Both the position numbers and the translations under genes were made by a program. The notes under the pieces were generated by a model. That model did not search any database, was not told the origin of the DNA, and was given only the letters and a program-made list of their open reading frames with translations. DNA of 64,000 nt from Monosporascus cannonballus (lineage: Eukaryota; Ascomycota; Sordariomycetes; Xylariales). Positions 26,001 to 36,384 of this stretch are shown piece by piece. The DNA is taken from positions 124,001 to 188,000 of the forward strand of contig QJNS01000016.1 in the NCBI GenBank assembly GCA_004154925.1. The letters run 5' to 3'. The first letter of the stretch is position 1, and the number at the start of each line of letters is the position of its first letter.

Positions 26001-26101
26001 GTATTTTAGCTATTACGTTGCGGCTGTTCCTGGGTTGGTTGGTGAACCGTTTCTTCAAGGGAAGTCCATACTAATATCTGCTATAGACGGTTCTATACTA
26101 T
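23017..26101. other. Long region without a recognisable gene
   Basis: Only short unrecognised open frames occur, for example 24709-25044 plus (111 codons) and 25140-25403 minus. A G10 run lies at about 23549-23558 and a CCATCCATCCATTA tract near 23373. The stretch around 23750-24300 is somewhat AT-richer, which may be mild repeat decay. No TIRs or LTRs were seen. Confidence 0.4.
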
Positions 26102-27110
26102 ATGGTGAAAGCTATATATAATGTCTTTTTCCACCCCCTTGCGGAGTACCCCGGCCCGAACCTTGCGGCCGTATCGGATTTCTGGTACGCTCGTTGCTGG
26201 ACTGGGGGTAAATGGCCTTTTATCATGGAGAAACCTACCGGACATACGGAGACGTAGTCCGCATTGCGCCCAACGAGCTTTCGTTCGCGAGTGTGACTGC
26301 TTACAAGCGCATCTATGGCCATCGAGCTAAGGATAATGAACCCTTTCTGAAGTCCGACTGGTACGAGACCGGAGACCCAGTCCCTAACATTGTGACCACC
26401 CGTGACCCATACGACCACTTTCGACAGCGGAAGTCTTTTGCATATGTTTTCAGTGCCAAGTCCTTAGAGGGCCATGAAGGTATCGTGCACAAATACGTGG
26501 ACCTGTTCATCTCGTAGCTCGAGGAACATGGCGGTGCGGGAAGCCCAGGTGTTAACATGGCCGAGGCATACAACTGGCTGACTTTCGACATTATTGGCGA
26601 CCTTGCCTTTGGAGAGTCTTTCGGTGCCGTGGCGACAATGAAAACGAACTACTGGGTATCGACCATGGTTGAAGGTGCCTTTTTCGGGAACACGCTTAGC
26701 TTAAGAAAGCGATTTCCTTTGCTCAACCTGTTCCTGCCTTTTGTCCTACCTAAAGAAGCAAAAAGGGGTTACATGGTCCATCGGCGGCTTACTCGCCAGA
26801 AGTTGATAAAGCGTATCGAACAGGCTGATAACGAACGAAACGACTTTTTCTCCTATATTTTAAAGAAAGAGGATTACACGTTGGGTGGCCTTGCCAGCCA
26901 AGCGAGTATTCTTATTCTCGCCGGGTCCGATACGACATCATCCTTATTGACCGCACTTACCTTTTATATGCTGAAGAACCCCCAAACTCTTTTTACGCTC
27001 CAGGAAGAAGTTCGCAACGCCTTCCTTTCCTGGTCTCAGATCACTGGTTATTCGACAAGCAAACTCCCTTATCTGAACGGCATAATTGTCAGGGAAAATG
27101 GTAAAGTACG
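26102..27110 (+). pseudogene. Truncated and broken cytochrome P450
   Basis: Three pieces of one P450 lie in order. First is NVFFHPLAEYPGPNLAAVSD (26123 onward), the PGP hinge after the membrane anchor. Then, after a frameshift near 26200-26212 in a G-rich run, comes [16 protein letters not shown]. After an in-frame TAG at 26515-26517 (likely a CAG-to-TAG change in LFISQLEEHGG) the same frame continues with AYNWLTFDIIGDLAFGESFG and the I-helix oxygen-binding motif AGSDTTSS near 26920. Homology ends at LPYLNGIIV, just before the K-helix ExxR. The haem-binding Cys region is missing. The gene cannot make an active monooxygenase. Confidence 0.88.
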
Positions 27111-27649
27111 GAGTGAGAGGCAGAAGAAGCAGCCCAGCAGGTGGTTCATAGTATGGGTAGTAAATAGATGACCATTAATGCCTGCCCCATGCAACCGGTT
27201 AAATACACTTTCCTTCATGATGTCGGGTTCTCGTAGGTATCTTCGAGATACATCATTTTCCTCTTGATCACCGAACTCGTTGATCAGCTTCTGCCAAGAT
27301 GCTTCGAACTCTTTTTACTCCGCCGGACTCGGGGTGCCACCATTCAGTGACGGAATTGGCCACGCACAACGCCGGCCAACATTTGCGGTCCGCAGGGCAG
27401 AACAGCGTTGCTAATAGTGACAAAAATATGAAAAGAGTGTTCTTAAAACTTTTACACCAAACCAAATCCGCTCGTTGGTATTATTTAGCATTTGCTTTTA
27501 GTATAAGCTGTTCTTTGTATCGATAGACCCCGTCCGGCTCCTTTTCTATTGGACCGCTATATCACGCTCGAAATATTCCCATACTTCCCTAAAGAGCCCA
27601 GTATGAGACCCTGATATCATGCACTGAACCATATAACTGAAGGAGACAG
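27111..27649. other. No recognisable gene
   Basis: The stretch after the truncation point of the P450 has no K-helix or haem-loop sequence in any frame and no recognisable replacement element. It also holds the 3' flank of the minus-strand nuclease-like gene. Confidence 0.45.
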
Positions 27650-29255
27650 CTAGGTCATATCAAGTAACTCATTGCACATAAGCCACCTGTCCATGCCTTC
27701 GCGGAAAGTCGTCTCGATCCATTCCTTAATGGCCTCCAAAGAAGCGACCAATGCGTACGCCTCTGTGAGGTGTCTGGTCGAGCCTATACTGAGGGGGCCG
27801 TACAAATCGATTGAAGCACCCCGATCGCAGGTAAAGTATAGCCGCCACTCATGGTTTACGACCTCGATCAGCAGTGTTGATGGGAGACGGTCTTCCTGTC
27901 GGCCAGGACGCCACAAGGACGGAGCCTTCGAGAATAGGTACTGGCGAAGAATGTGCATCCGCTTATGCCAAGCGGCTACCCAGGTACCGAGCTGTAGCAT
28001 AGGGTCTTGCGCCGCGGTCTCCACTTTCGTCTTAATGGAGCAGGCGATCGGGCTCCATTGCAGAGGCCGATACAGGGTTTGGTTGACGTGCGGTAGTAGA
28101 TCTCGTTCGAGAGCCTCATTATAGACGAAGTGGGAAAAGACCCTCTGGAGTGGTGCATCGTCCTGGGCATCCATGACTAGTACGTAGTCGACTCTCTTGC
28201 TGTCGCTGCGACTGTGCATATGGCGATGCTTTTCCGTAGCGGTGGAGCCGTAGTCTGTACCCGTGCCGGAAGAGGCATCATTCGAGACCGAGCACGCCAA
28301 TACACCCGAGGCCAGAGAGCCTGAGCCCGCATCGCTGACCGGATGCAGCAAGAGCTTCGAGAGCGTTGGGAGCTTCGAGGGCTTGATCGGTATGTAGTTG
28401 CCCCAGATGGTAGCAGACATAGCACTCACAACACGCGCGCTTGCAAGCTTTCCTAGCTGTGGGGTGCCACGGCTTTGCTTTCTCGACATGTACACCAGCT
28501 TGAGAAGTGGCGTATGTACGGAGTGATTCCAACCGGTCTCGTGGTACTCGTCTTCCGCCGCTGCCTTGGCTTCCAGTTTGATGTCGCATAGGGTAGTGTG
28601 CATGGCTTCTGCTCCAGCCGTCGCCTCTCTGCGGAAAGAGTACGGACGGGCTCCATCCTCCCCTACCAAGGCAAGCACTTGATTGCGCACCTCCCACGGA
28701 ATGACCTCTTTTTGATGGCGTGCCTGCTGAATACGAGAGTACAAGGACTTTATGTCCTGGGAAAGAAAGGTAACATTGCTCTCGAGATCCTTCACATATA
28801 CCGGCTTTTCAAACATTTCCAAGCTTCCCCTTGACCTCGGCTTTGTAAGACTGGTCGATCGTGGACGTTTGATCGGGGATTCAAGTCGCCGAATCGGTAC
28901 TTCCGTCTGGGTATTGGGTTTGGGCGTAGCACCTAGATATGCGAGGTCAGCGTGAACCGAGGAGATGAACGCCCGTATTAGGTATTTACCAAAGCCACCA
29001 TCGCCATTATCTATTATATCGGCGCCTCGTTTCCTGGTCCCGGAAGTATCGGATATGTTATTTGTTAGCGGGGGGGGTTTCTGGCAGAATGGCGTCGTGT
29101 GGGTGGAAGAAAGTATCCCCGTAGTTGGCGATTTCGTAGCGTACGCGTTTAGCAGGAGGCTCGTCGCGAGGTTCGTCTTCCGATGCCTCGAGGACTGATT
29201 GAATCCAGTCATGAATTCGAGAGTCTTTGTTTACGTACTGAGCATTGGTGCCCAT
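27650..29255 (-). pseudogene. PD-(D/E)XK nuclease-like protein with a poly-G frameshift
   Basis: The frame starting at ATG 29255 (MGTNAQYVNKDSRIHDWI) shifts by one base at an 8-base G run (29070-29077 on the plus strand) and continues without a stop to 27650, giving about 535 aa in all. The body resembles the fungal family with a PD-(D/E)XK nuclease-like domain: WNHSVHTPLL, VDYVLVMDAQDD, ACSIKTKVET (the IKTK resembling the ExK strand) and QLGTWVAAWHKRM, in that order toward the C-terminus. A basic, disordered linker (ESPIKRPRSTSLTKPRSRGS) precedes it. Substrate and role are unknown for the family. The shift may be a real mutation or an assembly error in the homopolymer; a shorter start at 29212 would avoid it but lose the conserved N-terminal motif. 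Confidence 0.72.
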
Positions 29256-29724
29256 GATTCAGGGCTTCAACATTGTGATTAGTGTGACAATCGAGGTTGC
29301 AGTTGCAATGTGAATTGATATGTGTAGGTACTGTAATAGAGGGAAACGGATGACGTAATTGATAGGCGGGGAATGTGGCGTAGCGGGACCGGAACACCTG
29401 CCCAAAAATGAGATATGAAAAGATAGGGGGAGACAGCCATACGGGGAAAGGCAAGGACGTAATGCACATAGCCTTACAGTAAACAGGGGTGTTTTTACTT
29501 AGAGTATGTTCGATGGATCTTAGCGGCCGCGAAGCATGTAACTTTTCGCCACTCGCCCCTATATAAGCATAACGCCTTCCCCTATCAGGAAGCGATTATC
29601 AGAAGACTTTATAAGCAGCGGCGGCGAAGATTTCTTTGATATACTCTTAGTAACCAGGCCTAGACGGGCTAACTTATCGTAATTACTGAAAAAGCGCCGG
29701 CGGCAAGAAATTGCTGTAATAATT
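29256..29724. other. Promoter-side intergenic region of the nuclease-like gene
   Basis: No gene is seen. GCGGCCGC lies at 29523. The left 5 bases of the LTR target duplication (TAATT, 29720-29724) close the region. Confidence 0.5.
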
Positions 29725-30145
29725 TGTAACGAACCTGTCATACATCCACCTGGAGGTATGAGCAGTATCCGAAAAGGGTCTTGATTTGCAGGTAACAATA
29801 GGGCGAAGAATGATTCAGTGTGTTCGTTAAGGAGATTTCAAGGTACTCCTCTCTCAATCAGAGAACGGTACAGTTGCCTCTGGCTAAGAGCTTAGATTGA
29901 TAGCTAAGGAACGAAAAACTAAGTAGGTGGCTATCTACATAGGAAACCTAAAGTTTTATACCTCCTCCTATTCTACTGGTGTGATACTGATCTCTTGGAT
30001 CTGTTAGATCACCCAGATCACAACGATCTGTGTGATCTAATAGATCAGTTAGATCACTCCAAGTCACGTGACTTAGAGTGTGGAGCTTTTCCCTTTTCTG
30101 CAGCCCTGGGGCCTCCAGAACGGGTCTATTCGGGGATCCGTAACA
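29725..30145 (-). repeat. Solo LTR of the Ty3/Gypsy family, little RIP
   Basis: On the plus strand it runs from TGTAACGAACC to CCGTAACA and is flanked by the 5-bp duplication TAATT on both sides (29720-29724 and 30146-30150). Its reverse complement aligns along its full length with the LTR at 738-1161. In this copy most Cs and Gs remain, so it approximates the unmutated sequence. It carries several GATC-type 7-bp repeats (29994-30055) and the 14-bp palindrome AAGTCACGTGACTT at 30061-30074. No internal element sequence is left, so it arose by LTR-LTR recombination. Confidence 0.93.
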
Positions 30146-30150
30146 TAATT

Positions 30151-30831
30151 ACTAAAGCAATAACTGTTTATATTAATTTTGCCTTTTATAATCTTATACG
30201 TTATTAATTTTTTAAGAATTATTATCGAATCTTATAAAATTATTATTAAATATTAATGCTCGACGATTATTATCTCGTTTCGAAATGTCGATATAATAAT
30301 TAAGATAATTGTATAAGTTTTCGATTTCGTTAATAACTAAAAAAAGCCCGCGATACTATTACAATATCGTGCTTAACGGGTTATTAATAGCAACAGTAAT
30401 AATTAAACAATCGAAAGAAAAGTTGCTTTCGTAAGCAAGTTCAAAGCTAGGGTGTACATGGGGCGAAAAGTATAAATCTCTGAGCTAAATATGTGGAGCG
30501 AAAATGTCACTTTTTCTTTTATCTGTCGCTGTACCGAACACACTCTAAGATCCAAATGAAGGCACGAACCAGTACGAAGGTACATTCTGTTGCATACAAT
30601 ATATTAGCAAAATTATATACCCGTCAGGCGCTAGTCGAATAAAATGGCGCACCCAACCGCCCCACCATCCAAAATTCCATACAATTTACAGATATATCAA
30701 GATATAACAAGGGTTATATACGACTTTGTAAATATAAAGCTTTATAAATAAGTATAGTAGTAACTTCAGCCGTTGATCTAATAGGCTATACGTTGTTTTC
30801 CGCTAATAATAAGAATTTTTATCGTAATATC
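30151..30831. other. Moderately AT-rich flank without a gene
   Basis: No open frame of note is present. A short inverted pair (AGCCCG and CGGGTT, around 30346-30384) could fold around CGATACTATTACAATATCG. The rest looks like mildly decayed non-coding DNA between the solo LTR and the next element. Confidence 0.4.
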
Positions 30832-31050
30832 TTGCCTCATCGTGATCAGGACTCCATTTTGGAGGTTGTGGCTGCGCCTGCAGCGCAGCAGCCGTAGCCA
30901 TAGCTATAGCTTTTAATTAAAAAATATCTATTAGGGGTCCAATATATCAATTAAACCACTTTAAGAATTATTTTTACAAAAATAACAAAACCTCCAAAAT
31001 AAGGCCTAATAGCAAATTGTGATTTTTTTGCTTCGTTTTTCGTATTTTTA
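30832..31050 (+). repeat. Left inverted-repeat arm
   Basis: It begins TTGCCTCATCGTGATCAGG. The inner mirrored core is CCTCCAAAATAAGGCCTAAT (30989-31008), so the arm itself contains an inverted pair. It aligns with the reverse complement of about 36170-36384 with many transition differences. Confidence 0.7.
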
Positions 31051-31559
31051 TATAAATCTTCAGAAATTATCAAAACGAATCCTTTAAATATAATTTTAAA
31101 TTAGCGTTACTTTTTTTGTAATTATAGAAAGTTTATACAAAATTCAAATCTTTATTTCCTTATATAATTTTAATCCTAATTAGAACCAAGGTATTATTAC
31201 AAATTCAAATAAATAACTGAAAATTTTGTTTTCTATATATTACAATTACGTATCTTCCTTTTAAGCCCATATAACAACAATATAATTTTATTAGCTAAAA
31301 TAATAATATATAAAACTTAAAATTACTTATAACAAACCTTAAAATTTTTTTTTCTAATTAGCTAAATATAGATAATTTATTTGAAAATTTAAAGTAAATA
31401 TTCTAAATTTTTAAACATTTTATTTTCTAAAACGAAACGTTTATTCTTATCCGATACTTTTATCGATTTTTTGCCGATACAAACATAATCAACCCATATA
31501 TTAACGTTATATATATAGCCGATAATTTTATCGAAACCTTACGCTGTCGGTTTGTTCGC

Positions 31560-33000
31560 CTTATATTAAGCGTTATACCTAGCGGATAAGGTCGTATTTT
31601 ACGAAAAAAAACAGCTCGATACGGTATATAATCTGGTTTTCGAAAAATTTAACATCTTTTTCATTATTAAAACAAAATTCGGAAAATTCTTAATTATTTA
31701 AGTTTTTTTAATAACTAACTTAATTACTATTTAAATTTTATTATTAATTAAGTTGGCGAAAAAATAATAAATTTTGGTATTAATAATTTTATATTTTATT
31801 TTTATTTTAATATTTGCGAATACGAAAAAACTTAATCTAAAGATATTCGACTGCATAATTACTGGATAACATAATTATATTATTTTTAGTCCTAAACAAA
31901 TATTAAACGATTAATTCCAAACTGCTATATTAAATTTTGTTTTCGAATAACAATATAATTTAATTATTATCGACGAAATACATTTATGATCGGAATAAAA
32001 AAATTTCCGGCCTAAATATACTAATATCTACAACTTGCGTTTTATTTTTTGTGCTTATATATATTAATTTGCGTGTATAATATTTACTAGTAATACTATA
32101 AAAAAGAAAATTACAAAGTATGGCGGTTTTCGTCAAATCGGCGGCTTAACTAAATATAATTATAAAGCGGAGGTCCGGTATTTCAGTATTAATCGTCCCG
32201 AAATCGATATTATTATTTTCTTTATATCTAAAAATTAACGTTTAAATTAAAGGTATTAAATTTCCTAATAATTTATACATTCGGAGTATTAAATAATATC
32301 CTTTTAATTTAACTTAATAATTTGCGTTTTATTATAAAAATTATTATTTATAGTAATAACAGGGCGAAAATTATAGATATTTGCAACCACCTGATCAGGA
32401 TTACAATACACCGGGAGTATTTATCGAAGATTGTAAAAAAATTATTAAGTTTTATAATTTCGAAATACTTTACGAAAACGAAATTCGTATATATAATAAT
32501 TTAAAATAATTAAATAGTTTTATCCGTATCGTCGTATTTATTATTACTTTTAAATTAAGTATAAATATTCCGGATATTAATCGAATAGTACAATAAGATA
32601 TACCGCAAAATCTTTCAATTAAGGATTTATAGTAACGATTTAATTAAGCAATTCGTAATTATAAGCGATTAAACATAATTAGCTATAAATAAGATATATT
32701 ATTTGCACTTTATGAGGCGTTCGACAAATATAAAACTAAGCCGTTTATTTTTAAAAAAAAATGGCGAAAAAATTTCAGGCCCAGCAAATTAAAAACCGTA
32801 TTACCTATAAAAATATAAAGGTCGTAATAAAAAATAACATAACGGATTCGAATAATAAAAAAACGATACGCAATATATTACGAATAATCCCGATCAGAAC
32901 GAAATAATTATCGAATTTTAATTTTAGCTCTCGGCCGATTAAAATATTACCTTTAAATTTCCGAAATAAAATAATTTTAACTTTCGATATCGGACAAAAA
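31560..33000 (+). pseudogene. Decayed RecQ-like DNA helicase
   Basis: Reading through stops, superfamily 2 helicase blocks appear in order. Walker A-like KTKFGKF is at about 31668-31690 (expected TGFGKS). SPKQIL and NFVFE precede IIDEIHL (motif II) at 31966-31986. FACTAT-like sequence follows, then SINRPEI near 32186-32205 (RecQ-type SxDRPEI). Motif V/VI-like NIPDINRIVQ lies at 32568-32597, followed by a degraded DIPxNLSIxDLWQRxGRAxR equivalent. These are the landmarks of fungal RecQ-like helicases, including subtelomeric ones. Frame breaks are mostly Trp or Gln codons turned to stops, as RIP makes. It is not functional. Confidence 0.75.
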
Positions 33001-33763
33001 TAAGGCCTTAATAATACGCGTTATTTAACGGCAAATATATACGTAAAGCGATCTTAGCATATTTAAAAAAAACCGAAACTGATATATTAAAAAAATCGTA
33101 ATAACCTAATTCCGGCTAGATTTTATTACAATATATATACGCCTAATTTCCTTTAACTACTTAAACCTTTAAATTCGAAAATATTTACGTAAAAATAACC
33201 AAAAACCGGTTCCGTAAAGGCGGTTATTTAGGAAATAATAAAGTTCTAATATAAATAACGGGCGAATAAACTACTTTTTATGCGATCGTTTTTATTTGGC
33301 AGTAAAAAGACAAAATAGATATTTATTCCTTTTAAATTTAAACGGTTTTTGCTTAATAAATTCTCGAATAAATTAAACGAAATTAAAAATCTATATCTAA
33401 TTTAAAATATAATTAAATTGGTTAAAATGGTTCCCGGTTTCGATAAATAATAATATTAGGACATTTTAAAAAATTGCTTATTTTCTGCGTTATATATAAT
33501 ATACGAAAAAGTTATACTTTTTATTTTACAAAAAATATAAGTAATTTTCTATAAATAACGAAATTCGCTTAATTAGAAATAACGGCGTTATATTCCTATA
33601 CTGCAAATCGATTTGTATAAATTACGGATTATTATTATGTTATAAGTTTAATAAATATTAAAAAAATTATAAAGCCGCCGTAAATCGCGCCCGGTTTTAA
33701 TTAGGGCATACCATATACGGTCGTTCGGTTTAAATTAATAACTAACGATTTAACGGTAATCCT

Positions 33764-35160
33764 TGTCACGGGCCAAGGGCTCTAGTAGAGGGATTAACGT
33801 AGCGCTAATCCCGTGGCTTCTGTATATATAGCTAGTTGCTCCTACGCATCTTTTTAGCTGTTTCTTAAATTTCTTAATAGACCTGTTATGGCCCATATCC
33901 TTAGTTATTACGTATGTAATCTTTTATATATTGAAAAATCTCCTTTTTCGCGAACGGTTCGTCGCCGTAAGAAATACGCCAATATTACGTACCCGTTAAT
34001 CGTACGTAACTTATTCGCTATAGATATCGAAAAATCGCGCCGTTAGATTTTACGAACCGTTTGTAAATTATAAGGCCGTAAGAACTATAACGCCTAAAAG
34101 CTTAAAATAGATAAAAAGTTATTCGTTAACGGAAAAGCAATCGGCGATAATCGTATATAATTTTTTTATATTTAAAAAACCTTTAGCCGTTAATTTTAAA
34201 AATTAATATTTTTGCTATATATATAAAACGCTTTAAAAAAACCAAATTCCTAAATTTTTTAAATTATATCGCCGTTATTTTAAAAAAATTTAAGAACGAA
34301 TAAAAAATTTAATTAATATTTAACAAAGTTATATTAATATAATACTTAAATAATATTTAAATATGTTTTTATATACGAAAATATTTTTTATTAAGCCGAA
34401 AAAAATAAATAATTAAGTAAAGTTAAAATTTTTTCATTAATTTCGAAACTTAACGCGAATACGAAAAAATAATAAATTATAAAAAATAACTTAATATTTA
34501 AGAAAAATTTATATAACTTTTTCGCCGTTCGGAAATATCGTTTTTAATAACTCTTATTTCGGCATATTTATATATAATAATTTTTTAATTAGAAATTAAT
34601 ATTATAAAAAATATAGAAATCGGTATATTAACCGTTAATTATTAACGTAAGCATTATTAATAAACGGAAAAACGTTATTTAAAATATGGCCAAATAAGGT
34701 ATTTTTAAAAATATTATCTTAAAAAAAATTCGCCGTCCAATATATTAACGTTAATAAGGCTCCAAAGGTTTTATTATTACTTAAATAATAAAAAATAACC
34801 GCGAAAACGTTCGATAAAACCTAGAAAAACCTAAGTAAATTCGACATTTACAAAATATTAAAAAAATTGGTAAAAAAAAACCTTAGAAAAAATAACGCAA
34901 AAATATAGAGCTAATAATACGTAACGCGTTAAAAACGTACGAGCGTAAAGTACGCGGCATAATTTCCTCGTAACTGTCGGAGAATTTTTCGGATTAGGAT
35001 TTGCGAATATCGCCGCCCTAGAACAAAATCCCTAAAAAAGTACTGCGAATAAGCGTTTGCCGCGTAACGAGAAAAAACGAGGATTGGATTTAGAGGGGGG
35101 GTTATATCACGGGCCAAGGGCCTTAGTGGAGGGATTAGCGTAACGCTAATTGGTGAATTT
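33764..35160. repeat. 1.3-kb AT-rich insert bounded by direct copies of a palindromic motif
   Basis: TCACGGGCCAAGGGC followed by GGGATTA-CG-GCTAAT occurs at about 33766-33816 and again at 35104-35149 in the same orientation. The GGGATTA...TAATCCC part of the first copy is itself palindromic. The DNA between is RIP-degraded and I cannot assign it; the last 60 codons before the second copy are basic (RRIFRIRICEYRRPRTKS). TGTCACGG would suit an LTR start, so a small LTR-type insertion is possible. Confidence 0.5.
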
Positions 35161-35660
35161 ATAAATTGGGATGCTAGGTGAAGATGGGAAAATACGGGAC
35201 AAGGGAAGAAGAAGTAGTTAACATTGCCAAAGATAGCGAGCGCGGTGAGGCAGCAGTGTGGCTATGAAAAATTTAGCAAGAAATATCAAATTCGACAAAC
35301 ACCTAAGCGAGTAACTCGAGTTTTTTCAACTCTCTTTCCCCTCTCCTATCAGTTTGTTACCTCAGCTAGCTTAGACCTCTGCTGGCTCGTTTCTATTTTG
35401 GATGTACTTTTATGTATTACGCCAAGGTGCTAAAATTAACCAATCAAATAGCGTATCCCCGTAACGAGCCAGCGAGGCCTGAGTTGGAATTGCGCAAAAA
35501 CGCTTTCGTTCTGTACTTTTTTTAATAAAATAACCGATTTCTTTTATTTTTGCAACCAATTTAAATCGAATAATGTTTATTTTTTCAATATACGTTAAAT
35601 AAAAGTTTTTACGCGTATAAGAATTTTTTCAAATTTTTTCGATAAAAATTGGGGCCAATA
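35161..35660. other. Unassigned segment inside the inverted-repeat element
   Basis: 35161-35470 is less AT-rich than its surroundings and has no recognisable protein. 35471-35660 is AT-rich. Confidence 0.35.
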
Positions 35661-35696
35661 TGGTTAAGTTAAAATTTAGGAAATTTATCGACCGCA

Positions 35697-36004
35697 ACGC
35701 TCTCATGGCTGCGATAGCGCAAATACCGCGTACATCATTTTGTCATGGGCCGTCCAAGGGTAATTCAGCATGGGAAAGCCCGTCCAGCTATGCTTTTGCC
35801 CGTACGGGCTGTCGTTATTACGTCGCAGCCATGAGAAGGTTGGGGGCAGCCAAGTCCGGGACGCTCTTATGGCTGCGACGCAGCAACCATAACCCATACG
35901 GACAAAAGCATAGCCAAACGGGCTTCTCCCATATTGAATTACCCTTAGAAGGCCCATAACAAAATGTTATATACGGTGGTCGCGTTATCGCGGCCGTAAG
36001 GGCG
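35697..36004. mobile_element. Two inverted copies of a ~140-bp MITE
   Basis: The left unit (35698-35837) and the reverse complement of the right unit (35861-36004) align along their full length. Shared blocks are CATTTTGTCATGGGCC, AAGGGTAATTCA and GCTATGCTTTTG. Each unit carries its own short inverted ends based on CTCATGGCTGCGA. The units are 23 bp apart and remain GC-rich while the surrounding DNA is AT-rich. They encode nothing recognisable; the overlapping open frames on both strands are by-products of the symmetry. Confidence 0.8.
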
Positions 36005-36169
36005 TTCCGGCTGGAAGGTATATACTAATCCAAAATTTTTATTTCTTTTTTTAATATCTCCACCAATTTAACCCCGATTTAGAAGTTATATATACGGTTT
36101 AAAAGCTTTTTTAAAGCTTTATATAAAATTAATTTTTGTTATTTTCTAAATATTTTTTATTATTGCTAT

Positions 36170-36384
36170 ATTTGCAAATTTTCAAAATAAATTTTAAAAA
36201 CTTTATATGGGAGCGTACCAAACGGAGCTAAAAAAATCATAACTTGCCATCAGGCCCTATTTTGAACGATTTGTTGTTTTTTGTGGGGTTTTCCAAATTA
36301 GGTTAGCCTGGTACTAAAAGCTACACGGCTGCGCCGTAGGCGCAGCCGCAACCTTCAAAATAGGGCCTGATTTTAATGAGGCAA
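36170..36384 (-). repeat. Right inverted-repeat arm
   Basis: Read on the minus strand it begins TTGCCTCATTAAAATCAGGC and contains the inner mirrored core at 36250-36268. It is less mutated than the left arm (GGCTGCGCCTACGGCGCAGCC is intact). Confidence 0.7.

Larger units (their letters stand above)
30832..36384 (+). mobile_element. Inverted-repeat element carrying a decayed RecQ-like helicase
   Basis: The left end (TTGCCTCAT, 30832-30840) is mirrored by ATGAGGCAA at 36376-36384. Past these ends the arms share ATCAGG..CCATTTTG, GGTTGCGGCTGCGCC and TAGCTTTTA, and an inner reversed copy of ATCAGGCCCTATTTTGAA about 130 bp further in. Similarity fades into GCAAATTGTGATTTTTTTGC-like sequence, so arms reach roughly 200 bp or more. 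Between them are RIP-degraded helicase remains (31560-33000), a 1.3-kb insertion between two palindromic repeats, and a pair of small inverted elements. No clear target duplication was found. It is either one DNA transposon or a helicase copy flanked by two inverted MITEs. Confidence 0.6.

Noticed and set aside
33840..35100. pogo/Fot1-type transposase
   Set aside because: A few fragments resembled it when read through stops, but the catalytic region could not be found and the flanking motifs are in direct, not inverted, orientation.
35660..35959. Two overlapping ORFs on opposite strands
   Set aside because: They are explained by the inverted MITE pair and have no protein homology that I can see.
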